Below are positions 4,524 through 5,093 of a stretch of 5,093 nt of DNA, piece by piece (the first letter of the stretch is position 1; each line of letters begins with the position of its first letter). A program made the position numbers and the translations under genes. The stretch is taken from assembly GCA_016865955.1 (NCBI GenBank), contig VGNW01000173.1:1-5093 (forward strand). The letters run 5' to 3'. The notes under the pieces are model-generated. The model had not been told where the DNA came from and did not search any database. It was given only the letters and a program-made list of their open reading frames with translations. The stretch comes from Chloroflexota bacterium (lineage in GTDB: Bacteria > Chloroflexota > Dehalococcoidia > SZUA-161).

Positions 4524-5093
4524 TTAGTCTCCCAGATTCCTTTTCGCCTCATCCCAGAGGGCATTCTGCTCCTCAAAGGAGAGGTCGCGGAGAGCTAAGC
4601 CACGCTCACAACAGACCTCTTCCATGCGGCGGAAGCGACGGCAGAACCGCTCGTTTGCCAGCCTCAGCGCCTCCTCGAGGTCAATCTCCTGCCAGCGGGC
4701 GGCATTGACCAGGGCAAATAATATATCCCCGAACTCATGTAACTTCTCCTGCTGCGTACCGGCTTCTTTTAGCTCCCTGAGCTCCTCGACCAGCTTTTCC
4801 AGTATGCCCTCGAAATTCTTCCAGTCGAAGCCTATCCCGGCAACCCTGCGCTGTATGGAATGGCTGCGACTCAGGGCCGGCAAACCCCCGGGCACGCTGG
4901 AGAGCAGCGAGTCTCCTCCTTTGCGCTCGTTCTGTTTCAACTCCTCCCATTCCAGAGCAACCTCATCGGCATTCGCCGCTCTGGACTTGCCGAAAACATG
5001 CGGGTGGCGGCGTATCAGCTTGGTGCTGATGCCCCGTATCACATCTTTGATATTGAACTCTCCCGCCTCGTTAGCCATCTGGGCATGCAGCAT
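4524..5093 (-). CDS. mazG: Nucleoside triphosphate pyrophosphohydrolase MazG, C-terminal part (N-terminus beyond window)
   Basis: The frame runs from the right edge of the window to TAA (4526-4524), giving 189 residues. The first ATG, exactly at the edge, corresponds to an internal site: family members read '...HAQIAEEEGxFdldDVixxIxxKLIRRHPHVFG' here, as in HAQMANEAGEFNIKDVIRGISTKLIRRHPHVFG. Roughly the first 80-90 residues are therefore missing (full MazG about 260-280 aa). After the linker comes the second MazG domain with GFDW (88-91), the EExxE metal-binding helix (E103, E104, E107), and ExxD in HEFGDILFALVNAAR (E120, D123). These acidic residues bind Mg2+ for hydrolysis of NTPs to NMP and PPi. 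MazG cleans noncanonical nucleotides or modulates (p)ppGpp in some bacteria. It converges on the ABM gene and is probably unrelated in function to the transporter genes. Confidence 0.92.
   Translation of the reverse strand: MLHAQMANEAGEFNIKDVIRGISTKLIRRHPHVFGKSRAANADEVALEWEELKQNERKGGDSLLSSVPGGLPALSRSHSIQRRVAGIGFDWKNFEGILEKLVEELRELKEAGTQQEKLHEFGDILFALVNAARWQEIDLEEALRLANERFCRRFRRMEEVCCERGLALRDLSFEEQNALWDEAKRNLGD

Noticed and set aside
4735..4950. Second minus-strand frame inside mazG
   Set aside because: Arg/Gly-rich out-of-frame shadow of a clearly conserved mazG frame.
1..5093. CRISPR arrays, tRNA or rRNA genes, transposases, attachment sites
   Set aside because: No regularly spaced repeats, cloverleaf-like sequence, rRNA core sequence, transposase motifs or flanking inverted repeats were seen.

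Overview
This 5.1 kb window looks like a bacterial chromosome segment of about 50% GC. Start sites follow ordinary bacterial rules: strong GGAGG-type Shine-Dalgarno (SD) sites, ATG and TTG starts, and sigma70-like promoters. Acyl-CoA ligases clustered with Liv-type ABC transporter genes are common in metabolically versatile bacteria, often anaerobes such as Desulfobacterota or Dehalococcoidia-like Chloroflexota. That lineage hint is inference only; nothing here fixes the taxon.

Layout. Positions 2-244 (+) hold the 3' end of a LivM/LivH-type permease that ends in an added CxxC-x10-CxxC zinc-ribbon-like tail. Facing it, 9 bp away, is a minus-strand unit read from right to left: an AMP-forming fatty-acid/acyl-CoA ligase (3482-1776), livG (1779-994) and livF (1003-254). 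The ligase and livG overlap by 4 nt (ATGA) and livG and livF by 10 nt, so the three are almost certainly co-transcribed and translationally coupled. The reading suggested is import of a carboxylic acid or amino-acid-like substrate by a Liv-type transporter, followed by activation to a CoA thioester.

Positions 3483-4187 look empty of large genes but are densely structured. I read two very small membrane-protein genes on the minus strand, 41 aa (3685-3560) and 28 aa (3919-3833). A strong intrinsic terminator (3770-3804) and a near-consensus promoter (3712-3741) lie between them. There is also a second possible promoter before the ligase, two inverted repeats (4042-4068 and 4085-4103), and a good plus-strand promoter (4102-4130).

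That plus-strand promoter drives a 103-aa antibiotic-biosynthesis-monooxygenase (ABM) fold protein (4188-4499). The window ends with the C-terminal three quarters or so of MazG nucleotide pyrophosphohydrolase on the minus strand (5093-4524), convergent with the ABM gene.

Most of the window is conventional. The parts worth a second look are the zinc-ribbon tail on the permease, its convergent position relative to the ATPase genes, and the two tiny membrane-protein genes with their own regulatory signals.
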